A DNA stretch of 64,000 nucleotides from Monomorium pharaonis (lineage: Eukaryota > Arthropoda > Insecta > Hymenoptera > Formicidae). Made by a program: the position numbers and the translations under genes. Positions 15,001 to 26,871 of this stretch are shown here, in pieces. Numbering within the stretch: position 1 is the first letter of the stretch; each line of letters starts with the position of its first letter. The DNA lies in the NCBI RefSeq assembly GCF_013373865.1, contig NC_050469.1, positions 5,140,042 through 5,204,041 of the forward strand. Reading direction: 5' to 3'. Under the pieces are notes generated by a model. It was given only the letters and a program-made list of their open reading frames with translations, did no database searches and was not told the DNA's origin.

Positions 15001-16454
15001 ATAAATTATATTGTTTTATTTGTAATTCCATGTCGCGATTAGATATCGTGGAAAATACTTGAATCTTGTGATAATTTTGAATCTGGAAAATTGTGTAAAA
15101 AGACATGTAAACCTCCAATATTGCAAATGAAATTACTTAAATTCTTGTGTGTTATGCTTGAAACAGTGTGTAAGCGTACCCTAATCACGGCTATTACGAA
15201 CATTAGTAAGCAAATAATAATAATATTGAGATGATGAGGATTCTGAGTATTTCTTATTACAAACATTCTGCAGGTGTGCTCACGCGATTCACGATAGTCG
15301 CACGCAAGGAAAGGGCAAAAACCTGGACCGTCCTTTTTAAAGAATTTTGTCGAATAAATGTTGGGTTGGATAAATAGTGGTTGAATAAATGATATCCAAA
15401 TGCGTACATTCGATGTTCCATATGATAAAATAAAAAAATCATTAAAATACTATTTAATACTTTCAATTAATAGAGAAATAAACTAACAACTTTTCTTTTC
15501 TTTCTTTTAAGATTCAACTGCATTAGCGTTATAAAAAAATTTGCACATAATTTTTAAAGTTCTTTCATCCTTGTGTTAAACTGTTGATAGCATTAATGAA
15601 AATTGAATTATTGAAAATTTTACATAACTTAAAAATGCTAAAATTTACCTCATTATTATTTTTAAAAGATTATATTTCAAATTTTGTAAAATGTTAACTC
15701 AGATTAATTTAAATTTAAAAAATAGTTTTGACGTAACGTGCCGAAATAATAAAATTTATTATGTTTATAGAAATAATACGGTTTTACGTTTATTTAATAT
15801 TATTCATTAAACCTAAAATTTCATATAAAAATTATTCTTTAAGAATGCAAAAATAATTTATAACGAGATAGATTTTTGGTGTTAAGATTATAAAAATAAT
15901 TGGTATTAGTATAAATAAATTCTATATATTATCAATTTAAAATAATCGTAGATATTAATGTATGTTCTGAAATAATTTAAAAAATTTATTGTATTCAATG
16001 AAATGAGATTTTTTCATGTTTAGTTATATACTACTTATTGCACCTATAAAGTTTTTTTGTAAAATTATTTTTTATAAATGCATAAAATTTATTTGAAGTG
16101 GAGTAAATATTTGTCTTAAATAATCTTGCGAATAAAACTGTTACGCGTGGAATTGAGTCAAGTCCGCATTCGTCGTGCGCTTTTTTTGCTTACCGGTTCA
16201 CTTACGATTTCCTTCGAAGGATGATTAAAACCGGATCGAATGAATACCAGTTCAGGCAACGTCCTTGTACTTTGGAGATGTTCTGACCGAGAATTTGTTT
16301 TCGTGTTGACCTATATTTAACTCACTATCTTTCCTTATTGAAATGACAATCTTTTATTCAGCTTCAAACATTTATTATAATATTTGTTGCCAATTTTATT
16401 TTATTATAAAGAGAAGTGTTATGATAACGATATTTTAATTAAAATTAAAATCCT
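12051..16454. other. AT-rich sequence without a recognisable gene
   Basis: AT-rich with a poly(A) run near 13565-13583 and an imperfect inverted repeat around 12233-12318 (TTTTTTCGGCA/TGCCGAAAGAA). No supported coding or RNA gene. Confidence 0.6.
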
Positions 16455-16585
16455 CCCGGAAAAGTCTTTATATCAAAATGGATCAAATTATATTAGAACA
16501 GATCTAATTTTACATCTTGATTGTGTGATAAAATTAGATCTGCTCTGATATAATTTGATCCTTGATACGAAGATTTTTTTCCGGG
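16455..16585. mobile_element. Hairpin MITE with CCCGGAAAA ends (131 bp)
   Basis: The two halves are inverted copies of about 57 bp. Both start CCCGGAAAA and share GGATCAAATTATAT and CAGATCTAATTTTA, with a short AT-rich loop. There is no coding capacity. It is a non-autonomous DNA transposon of unknown superfamily; target duplications are not clear. Confidence 0.82.
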
Positions 16586-16785
16586 TGTCAGTTAAAAATC
16601 TAGATGTTCCGAATATTCAATCTGCTTTTATGAATTTCAAATTTAGTATTTGCTCGTGTATCTTGATATATATTAAAAAATGTAATTTTCTAGAAATTTT
16701 AGAAGCATATTCACATACATTTTTATTTTTGTAAATAAATCGGAAAATTATATTAAATCACTGTACAAATACACATTAGCACGAA

Positions 16786-16863
16786 GGACCATTAACTCAG
16801 CTGGTCAGAGCATCATTCTAATGAATAAAGCGAAGATCGCGGGTTAGATTCCCTTATAGTCCA
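16786..16863 (+). pseudogene. Decayed tRNA-Ile(AAT)-like gene
   Basis: The tRNA outline is clear: GGACCATTAACTCAGCTGG (acceptor and D arm, A box), CTAAT in the anticodon position, and GCGGGTT then ATAGTCCA (T arm and acceptor). Six of seven acceptor pairs remain. The B box reads GGTTAGATTC instead of GGTTCGATTC, and the anticodon arm carries about 4 extra bases. It resembles insect tRNA-Ile(AAT) but is probably not functional. It lies between two MITEs. Confidence 0.75.
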
Positions 16864-16968
16864 TGCTATTACTTTTTTGAAAAAATATTGACGCACTATA
16901 TTTTTATTTTCACCTATAAATCAAAATTTTAACTATAAATACTTACCTCTTGACATTAGGCCTGTTCT

Positions 16969-17077
16969 TTGTCGCTGCACTGCTGCACTGGTGCAATAAG
17001 CTAGAATAAGACAGAAATATTTTTTCCCATTCTAACTTATTGCACCAGTACAGCAGTGCAGCGACAAAGAACAGGCC
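16969..17077. mobile_element. Near-perfect palindromic MITE (109 bp) with TA duplication
   Basis: Terminal inverted arms begin GGCCTGTTCTTTGTCGCTGC and match at 47 of 49 positions. TA flanks both ends (16967-16968 and 17078-17079), as expected for Tc1/mariner-like insertion. The central spacer is short. The high arm identity suggests a fairly young insertion or selection on a hairpin. Confidence 0.88.
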
Positions 17078-17079
17078 TA

Positions 17080-17959
17080 TTAGCTAACAGTTACAAATTC
17101 TAATAATTTTCACAAATTCAAGGATTTTATTAAGAGCATAAAAAAGGTAAATTATATATTCAGAGTTTTATATACATTTAGAAAAGAAATATACGGGAAT
17201 TATATTCATATTATTTTTATTTAAGCATTTTGTCCCATATCATTTCAGTCATATTACAATATATTACAAGTAACGTATAGTCACCTGTTTGATGTTGTAC
17301 GCAGTATATAACTTTATTTTTATATGTCTAATCCTCTAAATTTTAATGCGTTATATTTTAATGTATGAAATCGCAAAACCAACAATCTTTCAATAAACTA
17401 CAGACGGAGCTTGAAAACATATTTGATCGTCTTACACTCTGTCAAATCAATCTTCTTGTGACCTAACGACGCAACGGTGAATAACAATTCATTACGTTCA
17501 TTCGCAATGTTTATCGAATTGGTAAAATATGATACTTTTTTCGTAGATATGTTTTTTTACATGTATGCAAACAGCAACCTCATCAGAAGTGATACAATAG
17601 CATTATTAACATATATGGCATCCGTGCGTGATATGTATAAAGAAACAAATATGCTGCGCATTTAATTCATTCGAAATAGAAAAAAATTATTGGCCTAGAA
17701 GGAAGCGGATTGCAGATGGATCACTAAATAACAGAACCACGGTGAGCTCACATTTCAATAATATCGCGGTGTGAATGTATTTTCTAGACAACTTTCTTAC
17801 ATATCAGAATACAGCCTACAGTTTATCGATTAGGTACTTATCAATACTCTTAGATATAATAACATCCGGCACGCTTAGAAAATAATAGACATTGCCGTTT
17901 AAATTTATTTTAAAAATCTGAAAAAATCATGTGTAACTGGATAAAAAGTAAACTTGAAA
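17080..17959. other. AT-rich sequence downstream of dystrophin
   Basis: Between the palindromic MITE and the candidate poly(A) site. It has a second AATAAA on the minus strand at 17909-17904, so some dystrophin transcripts may end here. Nothing else recognised. Confidence 0.5.
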
Positions 17960-18669
17960 AATCGTAATGCGCTGTTCTGTTTTATTATATAAAAGATTCT
18001 CTCTGTCTCATGATTATCGATGTAAAATTCAAGAGCCCCAAATACAAGAAGGTCAAGTATGAATACTGATCTATTTCCCATGTGTCGTCGTCTAATATAA
18101 TCGCAAACATGTACATTGTGTAAGTTACGTCGAGGAAGAGCCCGTGGCAGTGAACAGAATGGGTATGTAAATATAAGCTACGATCTATAATAGATTATGT
18201 GATTTGATACATTGCTTTTGCATGCATTGTTAATGATATTTCCTTCCGTGTATCTTTTATATTCATTATATCTCTTATTCGTTTGTATAGTTTAGCTAGC
18301 AAGCATAACAATTGATTTCTCATTACGATTAGTTTTCATGATATGACGTGTCAATATGTAGTAAAGTTACTCTCAGGGAACCGCGCCAAAAGCCAAACCA
18401 TAATCGTCTTATCGATATAATTCAGCTATACAACGACGTATATCAAAACTTATAAAATACCCAAAACCACCATGAAAGGCGGGTCCCCTGACCCTGCATT
18501 TGCGTGGCAGATATACCATGTATTCGTCTCTGATATGCGTTTAGAGCCAGACTTGTTATTGGTCGATAATTACGATTAAACGTTTGCAACGTGGGTATCG
18601 AATGGATCCTAGCATTGATCTAGCCGACTTCTAGCTTCTATCTGGACGAACACCGCGATATTTGAATTG
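17960..18669 (-). other. Dys: Probable dystrophin 3' UTR
   Basis: Non-coding sequence between the TAA and the first canonical polyadenylation signal read on the minus strand. It is AT-rich, with no open frame that continues the protein. The boundaries are inferred from the signal only. Confidence 0.55.
17981..17986 (-). terminator. Candidate polyadenylation signal AATAAA
   Basis: First AATAAA on the minus strand after the dystrophin stop (TTTATT on the plus strand), about 685 nt downstream. It is followed by T-rich sequence. A second AATAAA occurs at 17909-17904. Weaker variants (AATATA) occur nearer the stop. Confidence 0.5.
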
Positions 18670-18764
18670 TTATTTGAATGCCGGCGGCGCCCGTTGCCCG
18701 TTCGTCTTCGAGGCATCCTCCGTCATGACTGTCACTAATTCGCCCACAGCTTTTCCTAAGTCTC
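18670..18764 (-). CDS. Dys: Dystrophin terminal coding exon
   Basis: Acceptor TTATTTCAG|GAGACTTAG. It completes [20 protein letters not shown] and ends [13 protein letters not shown] followed by TAA at 18672-18670. The vertebrate protein has DDLGRAMESLVSVMTDEEG at this place, so the end of the gene is secure. The last dozen residues are lineage-specific. Confidence 0.95.
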
Positions 18765-21700
18765 CTGAAATAAAGAGAGACAATCTTTAACAACCGCATG
18801 TTTTCTCGCCATTGCTCTTGAGAGTCCAGAATTCGTATGCTGTCAAATGCTGTTATGATTTTATAATTAATTAAACAATCAACGTACATACATTGCGATA
18901 TATATACAAAAAGGAAAAGACAAGCATGGAACAAGTTAAAAAGAATTTGGGCATACAAATACGCGATTAACGCTAACAATTTCCCGCATTTAATTATCAT
19001 TAGATTGCCGACAACCGTTGCGTGTTAAATAACTTATTAATTCGGTATTGATATATTCAGGAATTTTAAACCCCTAGGAAGGAAGCACAGTGGTCTCACC
19101 TTACATCCATTCTGTAGCGTGAAAACAGGAAGGTTATTTTTATTATGTCAAGCAGAAATGTCACGTGCATCATGGAGGTTGGATGTAATATAGGTTGATT
19201 ATACTACATAATTGACACACGATTATTATGAAATTCACATAGACTAAACAAACCTGCCATGTGCAATAGATTGCCCACATTGTGGGTAACGCTGTGAGAA
19301 TGTGGCGGCGGCGGTGGCCTCTCTAAACTGCTGACTCTGCCCTCGACTGAGCCTCCTCCACCTATGTCCGTATACCCAATAGCAATAAGCTTATCTAGTT
19401 TCCGTAGCGTTGGATTCAATATATGTATATGTATGTACAAATATGTAAACAATAGGGATTCTTTATGATATATGGTTCACAAAAAATTCATAGTGTTTTA
19501 AGTGCAATATTTTAAATGATTTGGTTTTGATCAATTTATTTTGCAACTTTAATAATTTATTAAACTTTATTTGTTATATTAAAACACAGAATTTTTCTTG
19601 ATGTGCAAAATGCAATTTAATAAATGGTAAATAAAATTCACGATTCTCTCATGCGTGTCTATCTGTAATTAAGATCATTAAATCCCTATTGTATCAATAT
19701 GCAGTTAGTGTAATACCAATAGAAAGGCATTAGATTAGGTTGTTGCATATGAGTTACAAGTATATATGACGGTTATTACACAGTCTGATTGATTGAATAC
19801 ATTAATAGTGATGACTGATTGAGAGACCTATTGTATCGCTCCAGATATTATCGTTTATTTTCCAAAAGTTATAATCAACATTTAACTCTTTATTAAGTTT
19901 AAATTTATTTGTTAAATTAAAACATACCTGGAGAATCATGATAATGGCCATTCATTTTTGCCGGAGAGTCAGTTGCTAATTGTGACGCCGTTACACTTCG
20001 AGTTTGTAAAGTTCCGGTTTTCGATGGCGAAGAAGCGTTCGGCTAAAAACAAAAAAGATAATCACAGATCGATCCAATTTTATAATATTTATATTTCTTC
20101 AAATCGTTAAAAATAAAAAAATAAAAATTAAAAATGTCACATTTTTCGGCATACCTCATCTAGAAGTTGTCTAAGTCTCTGCAGTTGTGCCTCCAATTGA
20201 CGATTGTGGTCCTCGAGTAATTGCATGCGTGCTTCTAATCTCCCTTTATGCTGCCGAAGCAGCTTAGCTTCTGCGATCATATCGCAATCAGGCTGCCTAG
20301 TACCGTGGCCATCCTCTGGCGTCGAACCCGGAGTTTGCTTCGAACGTAATCTTTCATACTCTGCCTGCAACGTTGCGTTCTCCTCTTCCAATTCGCGTAT
20401 CATTGCTTCGAGCTCCTCTCTCTGCTCGGCATCGATTGCGGCCATGACCTGGACCGGACTTCTGGGTACGTTAATATTGTCGCCGCCATTCAGACTCTGA
20501 CAGTAGTGTGCTATCAGCTGATGTTCGTCATCACTGTCTGGCGTGGAATTACTTCTTGTACGCGACAGCTCGACTTCGGCGAGTCGAGAGGCGTACATCT
20601 CCAATCGGGAATGCATGTCTTGGCTGAGCGAGCTGTGTTGGGGCGATGGCGCCGGGCTTTCTAGCGCGTCTCCTTCCAAGACAGTTTGCACAGGTAAATA
20701 GCCAACTCTGGGGTGTTTCTTGAAGTATCGTTTGGACTTGAATTTGTTACGCAACGCTCGCGTGAAGTCACGCACGTCTTCACCAGAGGTTGTCTGTAAA
20801 ATAACAAATGTGTCGTTTTAAAGATCGTTTTCTTTAATAACACTTAAAGAAGTAAAGATATCTCACCGCTGTGCAATATTCTTGCATTGGATGCGTTAGC
20901 TTGTGATTCTTCGCTTTGCGTCCTGAGAAGAAACAGTTTTGACACATGTCGAAGTTGAAACATTTTAAGCAACGGTATCTGAAATGTAAATATTTTTTTA
21001 ATGTCAATACATATAAAATACATATGTATTTTAACAATTTTATACACATATATACACACATGCATATACACATTCATGCATGCATACCATGCACGTATAT
21101 ATCGATTTTTTTTGAAATGCAGAAATGTCTCACCTGAATCCTATGATAGGATACTCCTTGCATATGTTGCATTTAGCTTGATGTTTGGCGGTCTCTGCTG
21201 CAGATAATCTATGCAATACCGGCAGCCAGACCATACTCTGCGGCTCCTGCTGCAGCCAGCTTAAAAAGTGCACGGCTTCTATCTCGTTTTTATCTTTTCC
21301 CGCCTTTTCGAAGCAGCTACGAACACTAGGCTCGATATTAGAACCTCCGAATGCCGCGACTTCGCCTAATTGTCTCGGTACTTGTATGCAATCGTGCAAC
21401 AGAAGTCCTAATTTTCGTTGATCTACCAGTCTATTAGGATCCGCAATCAAACGGAATAGATCTGTAAATAATAGAAAAAAACCCTTTCACTGATCTATCT
21501 TAAATATGCCTAATTATCAGAGGAAATTTATTCACATGCTACTCACATCTGTACTTCTCCTCCAAGTGTCCCTTGCACAACAAAACCAAACCGACTTTGA
21601 ACGAAAGTACTCGAATTTGGCCGGTTCGTTGACTGAAAATTATAGCAAAGAAGTTATAAGTACTGTGATTATGTACTAGATATAATATCATGAGGTTTGT

Positions 21701-24700
21701 TGATGTGACTTAAAAATTGAACAATCTTGTGTACTAAATATAAAAAATATGCTGAGTGTGAATTAAATATGAATAATAATAGAGAGAAAATGTTAATGGA
21801 TTAATAATTATAAAATATATTCACTTAGTGAAATACCTATCGTATACATTCAGCAGCCAGTTGATGGCCAAGTCGATGCATAGCGGTACGGACACCTGGG
21901 TCGGATTGTCTGCTGCAATTACTTCGTACAGCGATGTCAGTACTGTTACCATATCGGGGATGTCGATTAGTTTGTCATTCTGTGCCCGAAGTCCGTGCGA
22001 ATCGAACTGTTCCAACGCGGTGGAAAGACTCAACATGTCCACTAAAGTTCATAAATATAAAACATTTATTCCATAAATTTCTATTTTCAAGATAATAATG
22101 TTAGAAAATAATAGAAAATAAATATTAACGAAGGAATTCTCATAATATCAATTAATTTGTCAAATACACGTCTAAAGCAATAAAATGAGCAATTTTAATC
22201 ATCAGGAAAAGAATCAGATGTGAAAATACTCACGGCACAGTCGCTTCTGAACAGTGCGCAGTTTCATGGCGGTTCGATAAGCGGAAAAGCGAACTTCGTT
22301 TAGGTCCGCGAGTGAAGACATCAGTTCTATCATTTTCGGATGATCCCAATGCGTAGTCTCCAATTGATGGCTATAACAGATTTTATTTAAATCCATACTT
22401 TTAATTAAGTACATGGAGAAATATAATGCAATAATTCCCTGTTTATTTTAATACATTCAAATAAAAATCTTTGATGTATGTTTAAGTTATGTATATATAA
22501 TATTCCATAACTAAATATATTGTAATAAGCTTCTTAGATCAAATTCACTAGATTTGTTTAAATATTCGAACTAGATATTCAATGGTATTTAAATATTTGA
22601 ATAAATACAAATATTTCTTTTAGAAGCATAAGACGCGTCAGTAAAAGCTTTCGATCGCCTCAGGAATAACCGTGCCGCACGGTTAGGGAAACCTGAGGCG
22701 ACCGTACGGTTGGTGCAAGGAAGATCGATTACTTGATATAGTAAGGCACTTTGGCGGGCGTGAGGGCTCTCTCCCATGGTGGTTCTACGCTGCTCGCGAG
22801 GAAAGCCTGACTACCCGGAGTGCTGCCATCCTTCCCGAATCCGCTTAGCAACTTGTAACGCTCGTCAACCGCGACTTGCAGCACCTTCCACCTGCGAAAA
22901 CACGAAACGAAAAAGTTAATGTCGTTGCGACCCGAATTCAAAGCCCGTCACGAGACAGGCTGTAAAAATAAGACCTGCAGTATCGGGGCGAATTTTAAAT
23001 TCTCCACCCTGATACCGGTGACACTTGCACAAGAGCGACGTAAGAAAAGAAGAGACGGTCTCAAATGGATGGTCGTAAAAGAAGATCTTTCGCATAAAAA
23101 TATTTCCGCAGGAATCATTATTATTCAGACAGTATCGTAATGTTTGAAAAATTTTTATATCATATTGCTCAAAGAATTCGCCATTAAATTCCATGATTAC
23201 GTGACATCATGTACATCGTTGATATACAAGTTTTGTCTAGAACTCCATCGGAAGTCACGCGATAAATTTTTACGCGATCGTCAAGTCGTCCATACCTGGT
23301 GTTCAGATCTTCGAGTTTCGCCAACAAAGCGTGAGAAACGATGACACTGCTCGACGCGAAGACGCTCGCCTGATCGTTCGCATCCTCGATGTTCCTTTGG
23401 ATTGGTACCAATCGTTCGCCGAATTTCTGCAGCTGCTCGAGCAGCTCCGTCGCTTCGTTGGCGTCGTTCGGATTTTGCCAGCCGCTCTGGATTGCCTCGG
23501 CCGCGGCCATCCGCGAGGAGAGATCCTCGAGAGACTTTTGGAAGACACATATTTTCTAAAATCAAAATAAAAACCATTAAATTAAGATGTGCGTCATTTG
23601 TCCATCGTTGTTCATTATTCAGATAATAATTGCTTCATATAATAATTTCTAAGTTAATATTTACTTATCTACAATTAAAATAGATTAAATATAATATATT
23701 TTTCTCTTTTCTTTGAAATAATGTATTTGAATATTAGTTGCTATTTTAAGCATTGCATAATCTATATAAATAAAAATGTAAATGTTTGTTCCTCATCTAA
23801 GATCTCCGTAAGTTTTTCATCGGTTGCTTTGAAATTTTGACACAACGTTGCATTCGTAACCGGGAGTGTTCTTATGGGGTTTGATTTTGGAAATACGTGT
23901 GTTTCAAAAATGATGGCCATAATTTAAATATAAAAAATAGTTTTTCATTAATATTATTGAAATTTTGACACATTGAGACGGGGAAAGACGGGGAGAGACA
24001 GGGAGAGACGGATAGAGACCGTGAGAGACGGGGAGAGACCGGGAGAGACGGGGAGAGACCGGGAGAGACGCAGAGAAACGGGGAGAGACCGGGAGAGACG
24101 GGGAGAGACGGGAGAGGCGAAGAATGTTTCTATTGTGTTTAAATTAAGGTAATAAGAAAAATAAAGATGGCTATTATTTTATTGAAAAAAGGAACTTATT
24201 TAAAACATCTTTTGAATGGATTTCTAAATCCATGGCAGCTTTTAGAAAAAAAAGTTAGAAGTATGTGAATAAATGAATATTAGATTTATTAAAGATAGAT
24301 AAATGCTTATTCAAAAATAAAACAAAAAGAGCAACAGTAAAGCAAGGCTCTTGAAAGTTAAACAACGAAAGCAAAGAAAATTTGGAAAAAACGTAGCATA
24401 AGAATAGAGAGCCACAGCAACGCGTGGCAGGGCATAGCTAGTATTGCATATAATTGTACAATAACACGTCTGTTGTCAATAACATGTCTGCTTTTATACT
24501 CATGTATTATCAGTTATTAAATTCCTTTAAATAGAAAATAATGTTAATTGACGTAGATTCACATATTTCTGCGATTCATATTGCGATAGAAAATTATATA
24601 GGTTTAAATTGTTATCAATATAATCATTTGCAGGAATATCTAATTTTCTAAAAAAGTTTGCTTATCTGCTATTTGTTAAATTTTTGTTTATGTATACTTT

Positions 24701-26836
24701 AAATTTAATAACGCACAAATTTTTTGTTGATTTTGTTGCTTTTAAAAATATTGTTATTAAATTTTCGATTATTGCTACTAAATTAATATTTAATTATGAT
24801 TAAATTATTATTAAATATAGTTCATAATGTTTCAGAAGATAATATTCAAAAAGTTCTTTATTACAGAATTCAAAGAGACGACCATCTTTAATTAGCTAAA
24901 GTAAAGAATTCATCTTCCGCGTGGAAGGATTATATGACAAACAATGCTAATCCACTAAAGTTAATGAAGCTATTATATGTTACCAGCAAGATACGTGAAA
25001 AAAGAAAAATATATGCATACCCACACAGCTACACATGTTTATCTAATTAATAATTTAGACTTATAAAATTTAAAGTAGTCAATTAGAAAAATCAAAGTTT
25101 AAGAGTCAAAAGGACATAATTTTTATATTAAAGTAAAAAGCATCTTTTGATTGTATATTTTTTTTTATGTTAATAGCAATTAATTTGCGACAAATATCAT
25201 TTAGCAAAACTAATAGAACAAAACAGTCAATGTCATAATAGCTATTAAAATATTTATTTTTACGTGATGTAAATTCAAATTATGAAATACATATTTATTC
25301 ATGAACATTATTCAATGCAATGCACGCCTCATAATATGAAAGTGCACGAAACGTCCAAGTTGTTTTATGGCTGTAATTATGACTAAAAGTGATATTCCCT
25401 GTATGAGGGAAAGAGCTTAGCATGAGCGGCTATTTGCGAACGAACAAAAAAGTGGTAAGCATAATTGTACGCACGGAGTTTTATAGTCGTGCGAGATGTA
25501 TTTATCGTATTATCGTTTACACTGTTCGTACGTACACTTCAAAAACACGCTCTTATAATCGGATCAAACGCAATCAAATTACGACTACTTTAATTTTGCT
25601 TTTTGATTCGTGACTAATGCATGTAGTTTATTATTGAGGCAGAATCTAGTTTAATCCACAATTGAGAGAAACCTGACAAAAGGTTTTAAAAGAATTAATT
25701 CTTTCTTTTAACCTTATGTTTTTCTGGGCAGAAATAACAATTTTTTAATCTGACACATTAAATTCTTTTTTTTTTAGATAAGTTCTAGAAAAAAAGAAGA
25801 AATATAGAATTATATCCGAATAATACTTAAAAGAATAATCTGATTGAATATATTAATCAAAACATAAATGTATATATACGTAAAGATGATTAAATATTAT
25901 CAAAAAAATATTTTATAGAGCTAGGTATTTAAAAAATAGCAACAAATCGCAAGTTGACAAAACAGTAAAAACAAATAATTCCTTTGTAGTAAAATAATTT
26001 TGTCCGTCGTTCTTTTTTTCTACCACTTACGGGAGCGTGCGAACAGGGAGATATGAGACAATCGCTAAGTACAAATGAGGTGCTCTCTCTCTTTCTCTCC
26101 TTCAGCCCTTTCAATTTTCATCCTTTGGACAAGGCGCGGTAACCGGCGTCGCGATAAAATTCTCCGGGCATTTATCAGTCGGCGATACGACACGAGAGAG
26201 CAGAAAGAGCGGAAAAACGGAGTAGGAGAACGGTCGGTCGGTCCCACGATGGCATTTGCATTCCAAATAAACGCTGTCGACGGACGCTAAATCGCTCTAA
26301 TTAGTCGTCTCCCTATGAAAGTGCTTTAAGCGCTCCTTGTTCCCAGAGTGGGATAAGGAAAAAGACCGAAACGTAAAAGCGGTGTGCAAATCGAAGAGAG
26401 AAAGAGAAAGAAGTTAGAGTCTTTACTTGCATCCGCGACGAAGAAAAGTGGGATGATCGAACTGATGAAAATGCCGGAAAAAGCTGAGTCGCGCCCTTTG
26501 TTCTTAATCATTTAGAGAAAGACCGATAAAGTGAATGTAAAAAGATTAATCGTTGATAAAGCGAACGGCGAAGATTCGAGCTAAATCACTCGAAGATAAA
26601 ACTGCAGATTTTGTGCCATTTTGTGCTGGATTCTACTACGAAAAAAATCGAATAAGTCGAATTAATGATAGGTAATTTCTAAATGAAAAATATAGACTCT
26701 ATTTACAATATCGTTATGTTTATTCATCAAGTTTGGTTTACGCAACCTGCTACGTTTTACATGAAAAATAATTGCCAGGTTAAAATGTATTACAATCCGC
26801 GCGTTTATTTGATTATTCATGTGTAAATATATATAC

Positions 26837-26871
<35 letters not shown>

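Noticed and set aside
16786..16863. Functional tRNA-Ile gene
   Set aside because: Broken B box, mismatch in the acceptor stem and extra bases in the anticodon arm; better called a pseudogene.
20204..20500. Plus-strand open frame opposite the dystrophin coiled-coil exon
   Set aside because: Antisense shadow of a confirmed coding exon.
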